A stretch of 64,000 nucleotides of DNA from Dugong dugon (Eukaryota > Chordata > Mammalia > Sirenia > Dugongidae), in contig CM057469.1 of NCBI GenBank assembly GCA_030035585.1, forward strand, positions 115,608,650-115,672,649, read 5' to 3'. Below are positions 52,853-64,000 of the stretch, piece by piece. The notes under the pieces were generated by a model. It searched no databases, was not told the DNA's origin, and saw only the letters and a program-made list of their open reading frames with translations. The translations under genes and the position numbers were made by a program. Position 1 is the first letter of the stretch. The number at the start of each line of letters is the position of its first letter.

Positions 52853-52990
52853 CATGTATATATATGCGCACACACACACACACACACATAAATGTCAACT
52901 CGACAGCACCTAACAATATATATATGTGTGTGTGTGTATATATTGTATGTGTACATTATATACATATATGAATATATTGTACATATGTAT
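52853..52990. repeat. Compound (TA)/(CA)/(TG) microsatellite around an RTE tail
   Basis: (TA)n, then (CA)n at 52869-52888, then gtcaactcgacagcacctaa plus caa at 52894-52916, then (TA)n, (TG)n and further TA-rich sequence. The middle piece is the sense RTE 3' terminal tail. Confidence 0.85.
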
Positions 52991-53807
52991 AGATATACTA
53001 CAGACATGCACATAGATACTCTATTTTTTATTGTTAAATTAACGTTGAAATGTTCAAAGGAATATATGTCAAATGCAAGGTTTCTTTTCATCTTGATTAT
53101 TTAAGTCTAAAGTTAGCTGAGGAAATGCCAAGCATCTATAATAAATTTAGATATATTCTCCTTTAACTACCCTGCTGTACATGCTATATGAAATGCTTGA
53201 GTGAATGTCAAGGCCAGTCATTTCACTGGTCAACAGCATGAACTCACTCCTGGATTTGTAGTTTAACCCTCACCTGTATCAGCACTGACTGCAGAATACT
53301 TGGACCTTTCCTTTTTTCCATGCTTTTATGAGCTTGAGAGTATTAGTGTCAGCCTAGAGATTTATTTCCATGTGGAAATTTGCAAGGGATCCACCACTCG
53401 AAAGAGACCTCTGCACAGATATTTTATGGCTGTTCTAAACAATTGAAACATCTACAAGTCAGCTAGGCTGTTGACTTTATACTTAGATGACCTTTTAAGA
53501 AGCTGCTATGTGATCTTGATCTCTCAGGGTTTGTATTGTGCATTGCAAATGTTGTTCAGTGTGCTGACATAGTTCGGTTTCAGTCAACATCTCTTCAGTG
53601 TCAGAAGGTTTAGAGTGTATTCTGAGGCACACTGTGCCTTCTAGAAAAATGATTTTTCATTTGCATATGTTGAGTCCTAGCTTGGCTAATAGTTTTCTCA
53701 ATACAGTTCTTTTTGAAGAACCCATCATATTGATTCTTAAAATTTTCTCACTTATTAGGGACAAATATCCCTGTGTTTTGCAATCCTGATACGTGAATGC
53801 GTGTATA
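52991..53807. other. Single-copy DNA
   Basis: No gene or recognised repeat. Somewhat richer in GC than its surroundings at 53210-53580, without splice-bounded open frames. Confidence 0.4.
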
Positions 53808-53993
53808 CAGTGAAAGCTGTGAGAACTGGAATTTGACAGGACCGCCTTTTTTCTGGGTCTCACAAATTTTCTGCCTTAGATGGGGTACAGTCTTACCACT
53901 TTTCTATCACTTGTTTTAGTGGAAAATATTTGAGTATTCCTTCTATGACAGGTTTTCCCCTTACACAGGTTAAGGCTTTTCCTGGTTTGACTG
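53808..53993 (-). mobile_element. Tigger-like MITE, copy 2
   Basis: Left end cagtgaaagctgtgagaact; right end ctggtttgactg, whose reverse complement starts cagtcaaaccagg. Its reverse complement aligns along its length with 16208-16376, e.g. cctgtgtaagg, cctgtca, gatagaaaagtggtaag and gcagaaaa. 186 bp, TA on the left flank. Confidence 0.7.
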
Positions 53994-54056
53994 TGCATAC
54001 GAAACCGTATATATATGGTTTTGTATGCACCCGTATATATATGGTTTCGTATGCAC
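53994..54056. repeat. Palindrome plus 26-bp direct repeat
   Basis: 53994-54029 is a 36-bp palindrome with 16 of 18 arm bases paired (arms begin tgcatacgaaacc and tgcatacaaaacc). 54005-54030 and 54031-54056 are direct repeats, each starting ccgtatatatatggttt, with one mismatch. The structure sits exactly between a MITE end and an RTE start. Confidence 0.95.
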
Positions 54057-54400
54057 ACGAAGGCTAGACAGTGAATAAGGAAGGCCGAAGAAGAACTGAT
54101 GCCTTTGAATTTTGGTGTTTTTGAAGAATATCGAATATACAATGGACTGCCACAGAATGAACAGATTTGTCTTAGAGGAGGTGTAGCCAGAATGCTCCTA
54201 AGAAGCAGGGATGGCAAAACTTCTTTTTTCATATACTTTGGACATGGTTTCAAGAGGGACTAGTCCTTGGAGAAGGACATCATGCTTGGTAGAGGGTATG
54301 CGAAAGAGAGGAAGGCCCTCAACAGACCAGGCGGTTTTGTTCTATTGTATATAGGGTTGATGTGAGTTGGAACCAACTTGATGGTGCCTAACAACAACAT
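54054..54400 (+). mobile_element. RTE LINE 3' end, 5' truncated
   Basis: cgaaggctagacagtgaata, ggaaggccgaagaagaactg, ttggacatggtttcaagagg, gtccttggagaaggacatca, and the tail cttgatggtgcctaacaac. About 345 bp with small internal deletions. Confidence 0.9.
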
Positions 54401-56379
54401 GACTTCATATGTGTATAAGGGTGAGTGTGTATGTGCACATATAATTTTAGTAGGCATTGAAAAGGCTATATTTTTAAATTTGAAGTTTTTAAATAAAAGA
54501 ATATGACTGCTGTTTGTATTATTATTTTCATTATTAAGAGATGGCTTGCTATATATATTATATATCCATATATGAGACATTACATCCAGATAGAGAATAT
54601 TTACTCTTTCCTTTTTATACATGTTGCAGATACTTTTCCAATATATTATTTTTTACCTTTTTATTGGTTGTTTGAGCAAATAAAAATAAATAAAAACAAT
54701 TGTGGCCTGTTGAGGTTTTATAAATGTTCTTCTGAATTGAAATATAGATTAAAATTAAATTTGCCTGAAGCCTGCATCTTATTGATATTTTAAAATGTCA
54801 TTTAATATTGGTGGAACATACATAAAGTAGTTTAAGTGAAAAATATTTCACTCAATAAAAAGATACTCTAAATTAAACTGAGCTCCTAAACATCACACAC
54901 CTTTATTAATATCAGGATTTTAGGGGAGGGCACAAAAGTAGACGGGACCTATAACAATTTAGAACATCTATCCTGAGTTTTCTGAGAGAACCTATATTGC
55001 TATTTTGCTATTCTCATAAATCCTTGAGTTACCAAAACTTCAGCATGACCGTTTATATGTATATATCTAATATTATTTTTTGCCTTTGGGTTTGAGTCAA
55101 AATTATCTCTAATGTTTTAATTCCTAGTGTTAGAATCAGACAATATTTTTGCCTTGCTTGTAACCTATGCAAGCCTACAAACTATGGAGATTTGTTTTTG
55201 CCAATGCACTTCATTTTTTCACACTTTTTTATGGCTGTAGGTATAAGCAAATATGTGTTTGGGTAAACATTCGTGATTTACTCTGTAACATAATATACCT
55301 GTGCCATCTTGATTAATTGGTCAACAAAACTTTAAAATGATAACACAAGATAATATTGCAAAGAAGGGATAATTTAAAATAATATATGAATTTAATTCAC
55401 CTCCTGGCTTAAATTCTAAACAATAAGTGAAATCACCTATTCTAGTAAAGTAATGGGAAAATATCGTATTCATAAAATTAAATCTTCAAAAGTAAATGTT
55501 AGATTAATTTATACCATATGCATTTATATCACTACTTTTCATTATTGCCTTCATTGTGTATTCAAAATATTCATCTGTTTGTATAGCCATTCATGATCTT
55601 CCACAGCAAGAAGTCTTCTACAGGCAAGCAATGCAAGGAGCCAACAGAAGGGGAAGAGGGCATGAAAACTCCTGGGAATTGAAGGGAAGGGTGAAAGCTT
55701 ACCTTGTACCTAGGCAACGTCCTCCAGGAGCAAGGTACAGAATCTCTAGGTCTGAGAGCTCCGAAGGACAGCAGTATTCTAGGGTCCTTATAACTATAAG
55801 GTTTTGTTTTATCTATAGCTAGCAGATGTTGGGTGCAGTTTTGTGGGATAGGTAAGGCAAGTAGTCTCTAAGTGGCTACTAATCAGCTTATTTGTGCTAT
55901 ATGTAAAACAATTGGATGTTTCCAAATTTGAATTTGGAGCCAGTAGTTTTTTTGGGCAAACAAGCCTCATTTTGCTATAAAGAAGTAAACAACTTGGAGA
56001 CACTACACAAACACCATCATTGGCTTGTTTATACAGCAATGATAATACTCCAGAGAGGTATCAAAGGTAATGTTCTGAGAATAATATTCTTGGACAAAAT
56101 AGAAGACAGATTTATCTGGGGACATGATTAAATCCATAACAATCTCTTTGGAATAAGGCATAGTTCCTGCAGAATTGATTGATGAGCTACTTCTTAGCAT
56201 ATGTGAAAAACTGATTTAAGGAAAAAGTGGGTAGGTGTGCTCCTACCAAAGATATCACACACAAACATATGACCAAGAAAAGGGGATTTGATTAAAAAGA
56301 AAAAAATATTTTTGATCTCATGTAAAACAAAATATGTATTTTAAGGTGACACAAAAAGTTCACTGGAATAAAATCTCCA
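54401..56379. other. Single-copy DNA
   Basis: No gene supported. The section 55560-56210 is richer in GC and has overlapping open frames on both strands (up to 88 codons), without a recognised domain. Confidence 0.35.
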
Positions 56380-56480
56380 TGAAGAAAAGTACATTTATTT
56401 CTTGTGTTTTGTAGGACAGTCTCTAGAATAGTGTCTGGCACATAGTAGCTGCTCAATAAATACTTGGTGAGAGTATAAAT
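56380..56480 (+). mobile_element. L2 LINE 3' end
   Basis: ctagaatagtgtctggcaca followed by tagtagctgctcaataaata and cttggtgag, the diagnostic L2 3' terminus (cagtgcctggcacatagtaggtgctcaataaa). Confidence 0.75.
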
Positions 56481-57003
56481 AAAGTATTTGGTTATGGAAA
56501 TGTGATTCAACAATCCTGACCCAGAAATGTGAGTTATTCATCTCAAAACATAAACTCCTTATTGAGTTGGAGTAGGAGTGGGAGACAAACTTCTAGCATT
56601 GTAGTATGAGGAGCTCCATGAATGCACTTCCACTGAAACAAGCACAGCTAGTGAAAACTATATAAGCAACCATTTAAAATCTCTGAAAATTGTCCTAAGA
56701 GCATACATCAAATGAAGAAGCATCTATTCAAGAAAGTCTACTAAATTCAATAAGAACAGCTTTAGTTGGCGAACTTTGAGCCATGATCCACTTTCTCCCT
56801 CCCATCCTTCCAGCTCAATCTGATGGAATTTCCATCCTGGGTGCTGCAGCCAAGAAGATACAGGTTCCCTCTTCCCTTACCTCCAAAGCAAGCTTTACAA
56901 CATCCACTGGAAAGGGCAAGCCACCAGCGTTATTCATCCACTCCAGCTCCAAGTAGAAGAGGCTAAATTCTTAGAGAGTACAGCTGACAATATGGATGCT
57001 CTC
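56481..57003. other. Single-copy DNA or old L1 5' region
   Basis: No gene recognised. It may belong to the old L1 that is clearer beyond 58.1 kb, since the LTR at 57004 inserted between them, but I cannot confirm that. Confidence 0.3.
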
Positions 57004-57518
57004 TGTCTCTCTCAGTCATCTGGTGCTGCTCTAACAGGAATACCACAAGTGGATGGATTTAGCAGACAGAAGTTTATTCTCTCACAGTCCAGTAGGCTAC
57101 AAGTCCAAATTCAGGTTTTAGCTCCAGGGGAACGCTTTCACCATCGGCTCAGGAAGAAGGTCCATGTCATCAGTCTTCCCTTGGTATGGGAGCTTCTCTG
57201 CGCAGGAACCTCAGATCCAAAGGATGCGCTCTGCTCCCAGCACTGCTTTCTTGGTGGTACAAGGTTCCTATGTGTCTCAGCTCGCTTCTGTCTTTTATAT
57301 CTCAAAAGAGATTGCATTAAGACACTAATCTTGTCAACCTCATCAGTATAACCTTACCACAGTGTTAGAATTTACAACACATAAGGAGATCACATATAAT
57401 CTCATCATAGTGATCGAGTTTACATTACATCAGATAGCACAATCATACAGTACTGGGAATCATGACCCAGCCAAGTTGCTACACACATTTTTGGGGGGCC
57501 ACTATTCAATCCATGACA
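57004..57518 (-). mobile_element. Solo MaLR-type LTR, 515 bp
   Basis: Starts tgtctctctcagtcatctgg and ends cactattcaatccatgaca. The 5-bp target duplication ctctc is at 56999-57003 and 57519-57523. Shares tttattctctcacagtccag, gctacaagtccaaattcag and ggagcttctctgcgcaggaa-type blocks with 47400-47915. Confidence 0.93.
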
Positions 57519-57918
57519 CTCTCTTTCTCCACCCAGCCCTTCCCCATAGGATACGGTATCTTAGGGGACTTGATTCTCTTGCCCAGATGGCTCACTGTGG
57601 AGAGGTTCCAAATCAAAAGAAGAAAGACAAGTAGGACAGAGGCTACAGCTTCACACAGTGTACAGTGTAATGGTTCAGAGATTTTGCCAGGGTGAGAGGT
57701 AGTCCGTAAGAAAATAGAGCTCTGAAGCTCTATCAAAGGAACTGATTTATTTGCACTAGTGTGTGGGGAATTTCAAGACAAAGAGTGCTCTCAGAAACAA
57801 TAGCTCCTCTTAATTAAGAGAAGCAAGCTAAACCCTTTACCAATTAATTCACCAGAGACAACCAAAGAAAAGAATAGCTAGAAAGAGCCGTACTGGGGCA
57901 AAAATAAACCTCAAATCC

Positions 57919-58094
57919 AAAACAAAACAAAACAAAAAACCCCTTTGCCATAAGGTTGATTCCAACTCATAACGACACTATAGAACAGAGTAGAACTGCC
58001 CCCTAGGGTTTCCAAGGAGATGATGGTGGATTCAAACTGCCGACCTTCTGATTAGCAGATAAGCTCTTAATCACCAAGCCACTAGGGCTCTTTG
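57919..58094 (-). mobile_element. AfroSINE, young subtype
   Basis: (caaaa)n tail, aacccctttgccataaggtt, cctagggtttccaaggagat, tgccgaccttctgattagca and ctcttaatcaccaagccact. Flanks tcaaatcc and tcaaaatc form a rough target duplication. Confidence 0.92.
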
Positions 58095-60297
58095 GCTTCA
58101 AAATCTACCCCTGCCAAACTTAATTATATAACACAGTTTAGCAATTTATTCTCCAGAGCATTGTCAAAAAGAATAGATCAGTCAGCCAGAAATTAATGTA
58201 CCCTGTCAGGTTTGGCGTAATAATAAATGAGGAAGACAGCTTAACAGTAAGATTAAGGGAGAAAACTGTCAAAAAGCACCCTGCTAAAACCACTGTCATC
58301 CCCATGTTACTGTGTGCATGTCCAAATATGAGAACTCCAAGGAATGATAAAAAATATATATATTTAAAATTGTCTAGCCAGATCACAAAATGTATAAACA
58401 AAAAACAATAAAATAAGCCCCAGACAGGGGGAAAGGAATCAACATCCATAATCAATACAATATATTACCTAACGTTTCTAGTCTTCAACAAAAAAATTAA
58501 AAGACATGGAAAGAAACACTAACGTATGACCCATACAGAAGGGGAAAAAGTAGGCAACAGAAACTGCCTAGGAGAGGGATCAGATGTCACATCTAATATG
58601 ACTTTAAAGCAGCCATTGTAAAAATGTCCAGAGAACTAAAGAAAACCATGCTTAAAGAAACAAAGGAAGGTATGAAGACAATGTCTAATCAAATAGTAAA
58701 TATCAAGAAACAGACAAAAATCATAAAAAAGAACCAAATGGAAATTCTTGAATTTCAAAGTGCAGTACCAATAATAGTAATATAATAATAAATACACACA
58801 CACACGTATATTGCAAAGGCTCAAATAGATTTGAACTGGCAGAAGAAAGTATCAACAAACTTTAAGATCAATAGATTTTATGCAATCTGAAGAATAGAGA
58901 AAAATATATTACGAAGAAAAACAAATTTTAGAGAAACGTGGGATATTTTTATTGGCACCAACACACAGGTAATGGGAATAACAGAATGAATGAAATGAGA
59001 AAGGGAGGGAAGCAGAAAAGTTATTCAAAGAAATAATGGCTGAAAACGTCTTAATTTTGCTTTGTTTTTTTAAATCTATGCATCAAGAAAGACAAGAAAT
59101 TCCAAATAAGATAATTCAAAGAGATCCACACCCAGAGACATTATAGTAAAAATAGTGAAAGAAAAAGGGAAATATTGAAATCGTTAAGAGATGACACATC
59201 ATGAATAAGGGAACCCCAATCCAACAGCTCATTTCTCATCAGAAAAAATGGAGGCCAGAAAACAGGTGAAATATTAAAAATCATGAAAGAAACTTTAAGC
59301 CAAGTATCTTGTATCTACCAAAATTATCTTTTTTAAAAGTGAGGTAACATAAAGACATTTTCAGATGCAGAAAACATGAGAGAATATGTTGCTAGCAGAC
59401 CCACCTTACAAGAAATACTAAAGAAAGTTCTTCAGGCTAAAAATGCCGGTAAACAAAGATGGAAATTCGAATACACGTATACGTACCCAAAAGAGAACTG
59501 GTAAGGGTAACTATGTTATTTTAAAAGACAGTATAAATGCATCTTTCTTCTCTCAATTGATTTCTAAAGCAATTGTATGAAACAATGTGAATACATTAGT
59601 ATTTGGTGAAGCACATATAAAAATGTAAGGTATAAGAGTACAATAAGAGTACAAAGGAGGTAAGTGGGAGTAGAGTTGCACTGGAGTAAGGAAATGACAT
59701 GAGATAATTTGAACCGACATAAAGAAAGAGAACCAGAAATGGTAAATAAGAAAGTAAATATAACATTTTCTGCAAATACATACTCCCACTTTTATCTTTT
59801 CTCAGCTTGTTTAGTAAGGCATAAAATTATGTAAATAATAACCGTAACAATGTACGGTTGGATTTGTAACATATATAGCTATAATATGTATAACAATAAA
59901 GTGCAATGAGGGGGAAGATGGAATAGAGCTATATAGGTGTAACATTTCTATATACCATGGTAATTAAGAGAATATAAATTTGCAGTAGATTCCCATAAAT
60001 TAAGATTTATATGGTAAGTCCTTGAGAAACTACTGAGGAAAAAAATATATAGTGAAATATAGTTGAACAATTAAAATGCTACACTAGAAAATATTCAGCA
60101 AATACAAAAGAAAGCAGTAAAAGGGGAAGAGAGGAGCAAAAAATACACAAGAAATGTAAAAAAGTAAAGTGGCAGATGTTGTGCAAATCCAACTGTATCA
60201 ATAATAACATTAAGTGTGAATATATTAAATGATCCAATGAAAAGTTAGAGATTGTCACAATGGATTTTTCTAGAAAATGATCCAATTTTATGCTGTC

Positions 60298-62054
60298 ATC
60301 AGGAGATATCTTTACAACTGTATATTTAAACACTTATGTTCATCAAAAGACTTCACCAAAAGAGTAAGAAGAGAACCTAGAGGCAGGGAAAAAAATTTTG
60401 GTTATTACAAATCTGACAAAGGTCTAATCTCTAAAATCTACAGGAAAATCCAACACCTCTACCACAAAAAGACAAATAATTCAATTAAAAAATGAGCAAA
60501 GGAAATGAACAGACACTTCACCAAAGAAGACATTCAAGCAGCTAACAGACACACGCGGAAATACTCCCGATCACTAGCCATTAGAGAAATGCAAATCAAA
60601 ACCGCAATGAGATACCACCTCATCCTGACATTACTGGCATGAATCAAAAAAACAGAAAATAACAAATGTTAGAGAGGCTGCGGGGAGACTGGAACTCCTA
60701 TGTGCTGCTGGTGGGAATGCAAAACGGTACAATCATTTTGGAAAATGATATGGTGCTTCCTTAGAAAGCTAGAAATAGAAATACTATATGATCCAGAAAT
60801 CCCACTCCTAGGAATATGTCCTAGAGAAATAAGAGCCGTCACACGAATAGACATATGCACACCCATGTTCATGGCAGCATTGTTCACAATAGCAAAAAAC
60901 AACTTAGATGCCCATCAACAGATGAATGGATAAACAAACTGTGGTACATACACACAATGGAATACTACACAATGATGAAGAACAATGATAAATCTGTGAA
61001 GCATCTCATAACATGGATGAATCTGGAGGGCATTATGCTGAGTGAAATAAGTTAATCACAAAAGGACAAATATTGTATGAGATCACTAATATAAAAACTC
61101 ACGAAAAGATTTACACACAAAATGAAACAATGTTTGATGGTTATGAGAAAGGGGAGGGGTGGGGGGTGGTGGAAAAGCACTAAATAGACAATAGATAAGT
61201 AGCGACTGTGGTGAAGGGTAAGACAGTACACAGTACTGGGGAAGCCGGCACAGCTTGTTCAGGGTAAGGTCATGGAAGCTCCATGGATAAATCCAGACTC
61301 CCTCAGGGACTGAACTGGGGGGATGAGGGCTGTGGGGACCATGATCTCAGGGAATACCTAGCTCAACTCGCATAAGAGAGTTTACAAGGAAATGTTCTAC
61401 ATTCTACCTTGGTGTGTAGCATCTGGGGTCTTAAAAGACTGTGGGCGGCTGACTAAGATATTCCACTGGTCTCACTCCTTCAGGAGCAAGGGAAAATGAA
61501 GAAAACTAAAGACACAAGGGAAAGATTAATCCAAAGGACTAATAGACCACAACTACTAGGGCCTCCACCAGACTGAGTCCAGTACAACTAGATGGTGCCC
61601 GGCTACCACCACTAACTGCTCTGACAGGGATCACAACAGAGGGTCCCAGACAGAGCAGGAGAAAAACGTAGAACAAAATTCTAACTCAAACAAAAGAAGA
61701 CCAGACTTACTGGCATGCCAGAGACTGGAGAAACCCCGGACCCCCTTTTAGCCCAGTAAAGAAGTCACTCTGGAGGTTCACCTTTTAGCCAATGATTAGA
61801 CAAACCCATAGGACAAAATGAGACTAAAGGGGCACACCAGCCCAGGGACAAGGACTAGAAGGCAGGAGAGGACAGGAAAGCTGGTAATAGAGAGCCCAAG
61901 GTAGAGAAGAGAGAGTACTGACCTGTCATGGGTTTGTTTACTCATGCCATAAAACAATATATGTACTAACTGTTCAATGAGAAGCTAGTTTGTTCTGTAA
62001 ACCTTCATCTAAAGTTCAATAAAAAATAAAAACAACCAAAAAAAAAAAAAAACC
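60298..62054 (+). mobile_element. Younger L1, 5' truncated, inserted into the old L1
   Basis: Starts in the last third of ORF2 (actgtatatttaaacactta), continues to the ORF2 stop near 61060-61100, then a ~950-bp 3' UTR (gcatctggggtcttaaaaga, agactgagtccagtacaact, ctaaagttcaataaaaaata) and an A14 tail at 62040-62054. Old L1 sequence flanks it on both sides. It belongs to the same lineage as the antisense L1 at 24.5-32 kb. Confidence 0.92.
60300..61100 (+). pseudogene. C-terminal part of L1 ORF2
   Basis: Two frames cover the end of ORF2. 60700-60933 holds the Cys-containing C-terminal motif (MCCWWECKTVQSFWKMIW, then a LEIEILYDPEIPLLGI segment). 60855-61055 holds DEWINKLWYIHTMEYYTMMK. The frame change near 60890-60910 and the missing upstream part make it inactive. 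Confidence 0.85.
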
Positions 62055-62431
62055 TTTATGTTTAAAGATACAAATATGTTAAATGTAAAAGAATATATCA
62101 AGCAAATTTCCACTATAAGAAAGCTGGAATGGCTCAACTAATATCAGACAAAATAGAGTTGGGGGGAATAAAAAAACAAAACAAAACATGTCATTAAAGA
62201 TAAACAGAGACTTTCGTAACAATAAAAGTTTCAATCCATCAGGAACATATAACAATTATACACCCATATGCACTTAAAATCAAAGCCCCAAACTAAAGGA
62301 CGCAAAGGGAGAAATAGGCAATGCAATAAAAATAGTTCGAGCTTTTGATACATTATTGTTACTACTGGATACAACAACTAGGCAGAAGATCAATAAGGAG
62401 ACAGGAGATTTGAACAAGTCTATACAAAAAC

Positions 62432-62654
62432 TAGGAGACCAGGTAACACAGTGGTTGAAGCACTCAGCTGCTAACCAAAAGGTCAGTGGTTCAAATCTAC
62501 CTGCCGCTATGTGGGAGAAAGATGTGGTAGTCTGCTTCTGTAAAAACTTACAGCCTTGGAAACACAATGGGGTAGTTCTACTCTGTCCTATAGGGTTGCT
62601 ATGATTTGGAATTTGTTTGGCGGCCCTGGGTTTTGTTTGTTTGTTATTTTTTAA
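62432..62654 (+). mobile_element. AfroSINE, older subtype, with 10-bp target duplication
   Basis: ggagaccaggtaacacagtg (A-box area), ggtcagtggttcaaatctac (B box), ctgcttctgtaaaaacttac, ccttggaaacacaatggggt and ggttgctatgatttggaatt, with a gtttgtttgtt-rich tail. It is flanked by atacaaaaac at 62422-62431 and 62655-62664. Confidence 0.94.
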
Positions 62655-62942
62655 ATACAAAAACAATATGTAACAGACATCTTCAGAGCACTCCACCCAA
62701 CAACAGTAAAATAAGACTTAATAAGAACTCATTAAGGATGCAGGATATAATAGCAATACATAAAAATCAATTGCATTCCTATACACTAATATTGAAAAAT
62801 CAACAATTAAGAAACCAGTTCTATTGACAATACCAATTAAAACATTTAAGAGAGTGAAATTTGTACCTGAAAAGTACAAATGTTTTTCAAAGAAATTAAA
62901 GAAGATGTAAACAAATGTAAAGAAACTCCTTGTTCGTGTATT

Positions 62943-63087
62943 CAAAAAAAAAAAAGCAAAAAAACCCATTGCTATCTAGTTGATTCTGACTCATAGCAAC
63001 CCCGTATGACAGAGTAGAACTGCCTCATAGGGTTTCCAAGGAGCAGCTGTTGGAGTGGAACTGCCAACCTTTTGCTTAGCAGCAGTA
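62943..63087 (-). mobile_element. AfroSINE, 5' truncated, with 11-bp target duplication
   Basis: A12 tail, aacccattgctatctagttg, gcctcatagggtttccaagg and ctgccaaccttttgcttagc; the head is missing. Flanked by gttcgtgtatt (62932-62942) and gttcatgtatt (63088-63098). Confidence 0.93.
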
Positions 63088-63803
63088 GTTCATGTATTAG
63101 AAGATTTAATATTGTTAAGATGATAAAAGTCTCAAAATTGATCTATGAGTTCAATACAATCCCTATTAAAATCTCAGTTGACTTCTTTGCAGAAATGGAC
63201 ACGGTGATCTTATAATTCATAGGAAGTTTCAACAGACTCAGAGTATACAAAATAATCTTGCAAAAGAACAGAGTTAGAGGACTTTTACTTTCCAATTTCA
63301 AAACTTACTATAAAACTACAGTAATCAAGGCACTGTCATACTGTCAAAAGAAAAAAACATATAGATCCATGGAATAAATTCAGAGTCCAGAAGAAAAAAA
63401 AAAAGCCTACAGTTATGATCAATTGATCTTTGACAATGGTGTCAAGACAATTCAATGATAAAAGAATAACTTTTTCAACAAATGGTGGAGGAACAACTGA
63501 ATACCCACATGCAAAAGAATGAAACTGGATCCCTAGCTCACATCATATGTAAAATTAACACAAAAAGGATCAAAGGCTTAAATATAAGGGTAAAACTGTA
63601 AAACTCTTAGAAAACCTAGGCATAAATCTTCATGACCTTGGATTAAACAATGATTTCTTGGATACGACATCAAAAGTAAAAATGACAACCGAAATAAATA
63701 AATAAACTAGACATCTTCAAAATTAAATACATTTGTTCTTCAAAGGACACTATCAAGAAAGTGAAAGAATAACCCACAGAATGGGAGATTTTTGCAAACC
63801 ATA

Positions 63804-64000
63804 TGTCTTAGTTATCTAGGGTTACTATAAGAAAATACCACAAAGTGGGTGGCTATAAAGAACAGAAATTCATTATCTCACAGTCCTGGAGGCTAGCAGT
63901 CCAAATTCAGGGCATCAGCAGGGTCATGCTTTCTCTTTCTACTCTAAGAGAAGGTCCTTCCTTGTGTCTTCGAGCTTCTGGTAGTCACAGGCATCTCTTG
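63804..64000 (-). mobile_element. MaLR-type LTR, cut by the window end
   Basis: Starts tgtcttagttatctagggtt and reads ctcacagtcctggaggctag and tcgagcttctggtagtcac. Same family as 47400-47915 and 57004-57518. It splits the old L1 at its left. The remainder lies outside the window. Confidence 0.88.

Larger units (their letters stand above)
57524..63803 (+). mobile_element. Old L1 (L1M-type) with nested insertions
   Basis: Segments in order: possible 5' UTR (57524-58600); ORF1 region (58600-59450; aaatgtccagagaactaaag, ttgaactggcagaagaaagt, tggctgaaaacgtcttaatt, gcagacccaccttacaagaa); spacer and ORF2 start (59450-60297; aatgatccaatgaaaagtta); endonuclease continuation (62055-62431, 62655-62745); mid ORF2 (62745-62942, 63088-63803; ttgcattcctatacactaat, ttcaatacaatccctattaa, tggataccacaa-type and tgaataaa blocks). 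Interrupted by AfroSINEs, a younger L1 and an LTR. No frame survives. Confidence 0.75.

Overview
The window looks like repeat-dense, AT-rich mammalian DNA from an afrotherian, most likely an elephant or another paenungulate. The strongest pointer is about fifteen copies of the tRNA-derived AfroSINE, whose antisense form carries the phrases 'gactcatagtgaccctat', 'cccatagggtttccaaggag' and 'tagcagccaagctcttaacc'. They sit beside nine copies of an RTE/Bov-B-type LINE of the kind known from Loxodonta. I assigned species and families from recognised sequence, not from a database search. No rRNA, tRNA, CRISPR array or intact protein-coding gene was found. The longest open frames all lie inside transposable elements.

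Layout. 0-5 kb: an old L1 tail, a 3-kb antisense RTE split by an L1 3'-UTR insertion, and a second RTE fragment. 5-24 kb: mostly single-copy AT-rich sequence with scattered AfroSINEs, a solo MaLR LTR at 17.1 kb, a Tigger-like MITE at 16.2 kb, a 62-bp tandem duplication at 19.9 kb and old L1 pieces at 21-23.5 kb. 23.6-24.5 kb: a cluster of AfroSINEs, one inside another. 24.5-32.0 kb: an essentially full-length antisense L1 with 3' UTR, decayed ORF2, decayed ORF1 and a GC-richer 5' UTR. 32.0-35.4 kb: three RTE pieces in opposing orientations. 36.5-39.7 kb: an L2, then a hAT-type element split by a sense RTE copy. 39.7-47 kb: SINEs, MER5A, old L1, an LTR-like element with triplicated ATTGG boxes and an MLT1-type LTR. 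47.2-50.8 kb: a full-length antisense RTE with a 22-bp target duplication, itself split by a solo LTR. 51-57 kb: an MLT1-type LTR, microsatellites, a second MITE copy, a palindromic repeat cluster and an RTE 3' end. 57.5-64 kb: a long old L1 interrupted by a younger L1, three AfroSINEs and an LTR that runs off the window.

There is no gene network to describe. The relations that matter are between parasites: RTE and AfroSINE share a 3' tail, which fits SINE mobilisation by RTE machinery. Nesting and target duplications give relative ages. The only hints of host coding sequence are two short splice-flanked open stretches, at 12527-12610 (+) and 15383-15499 (-); both are speculative. I found no convincing new biological system.
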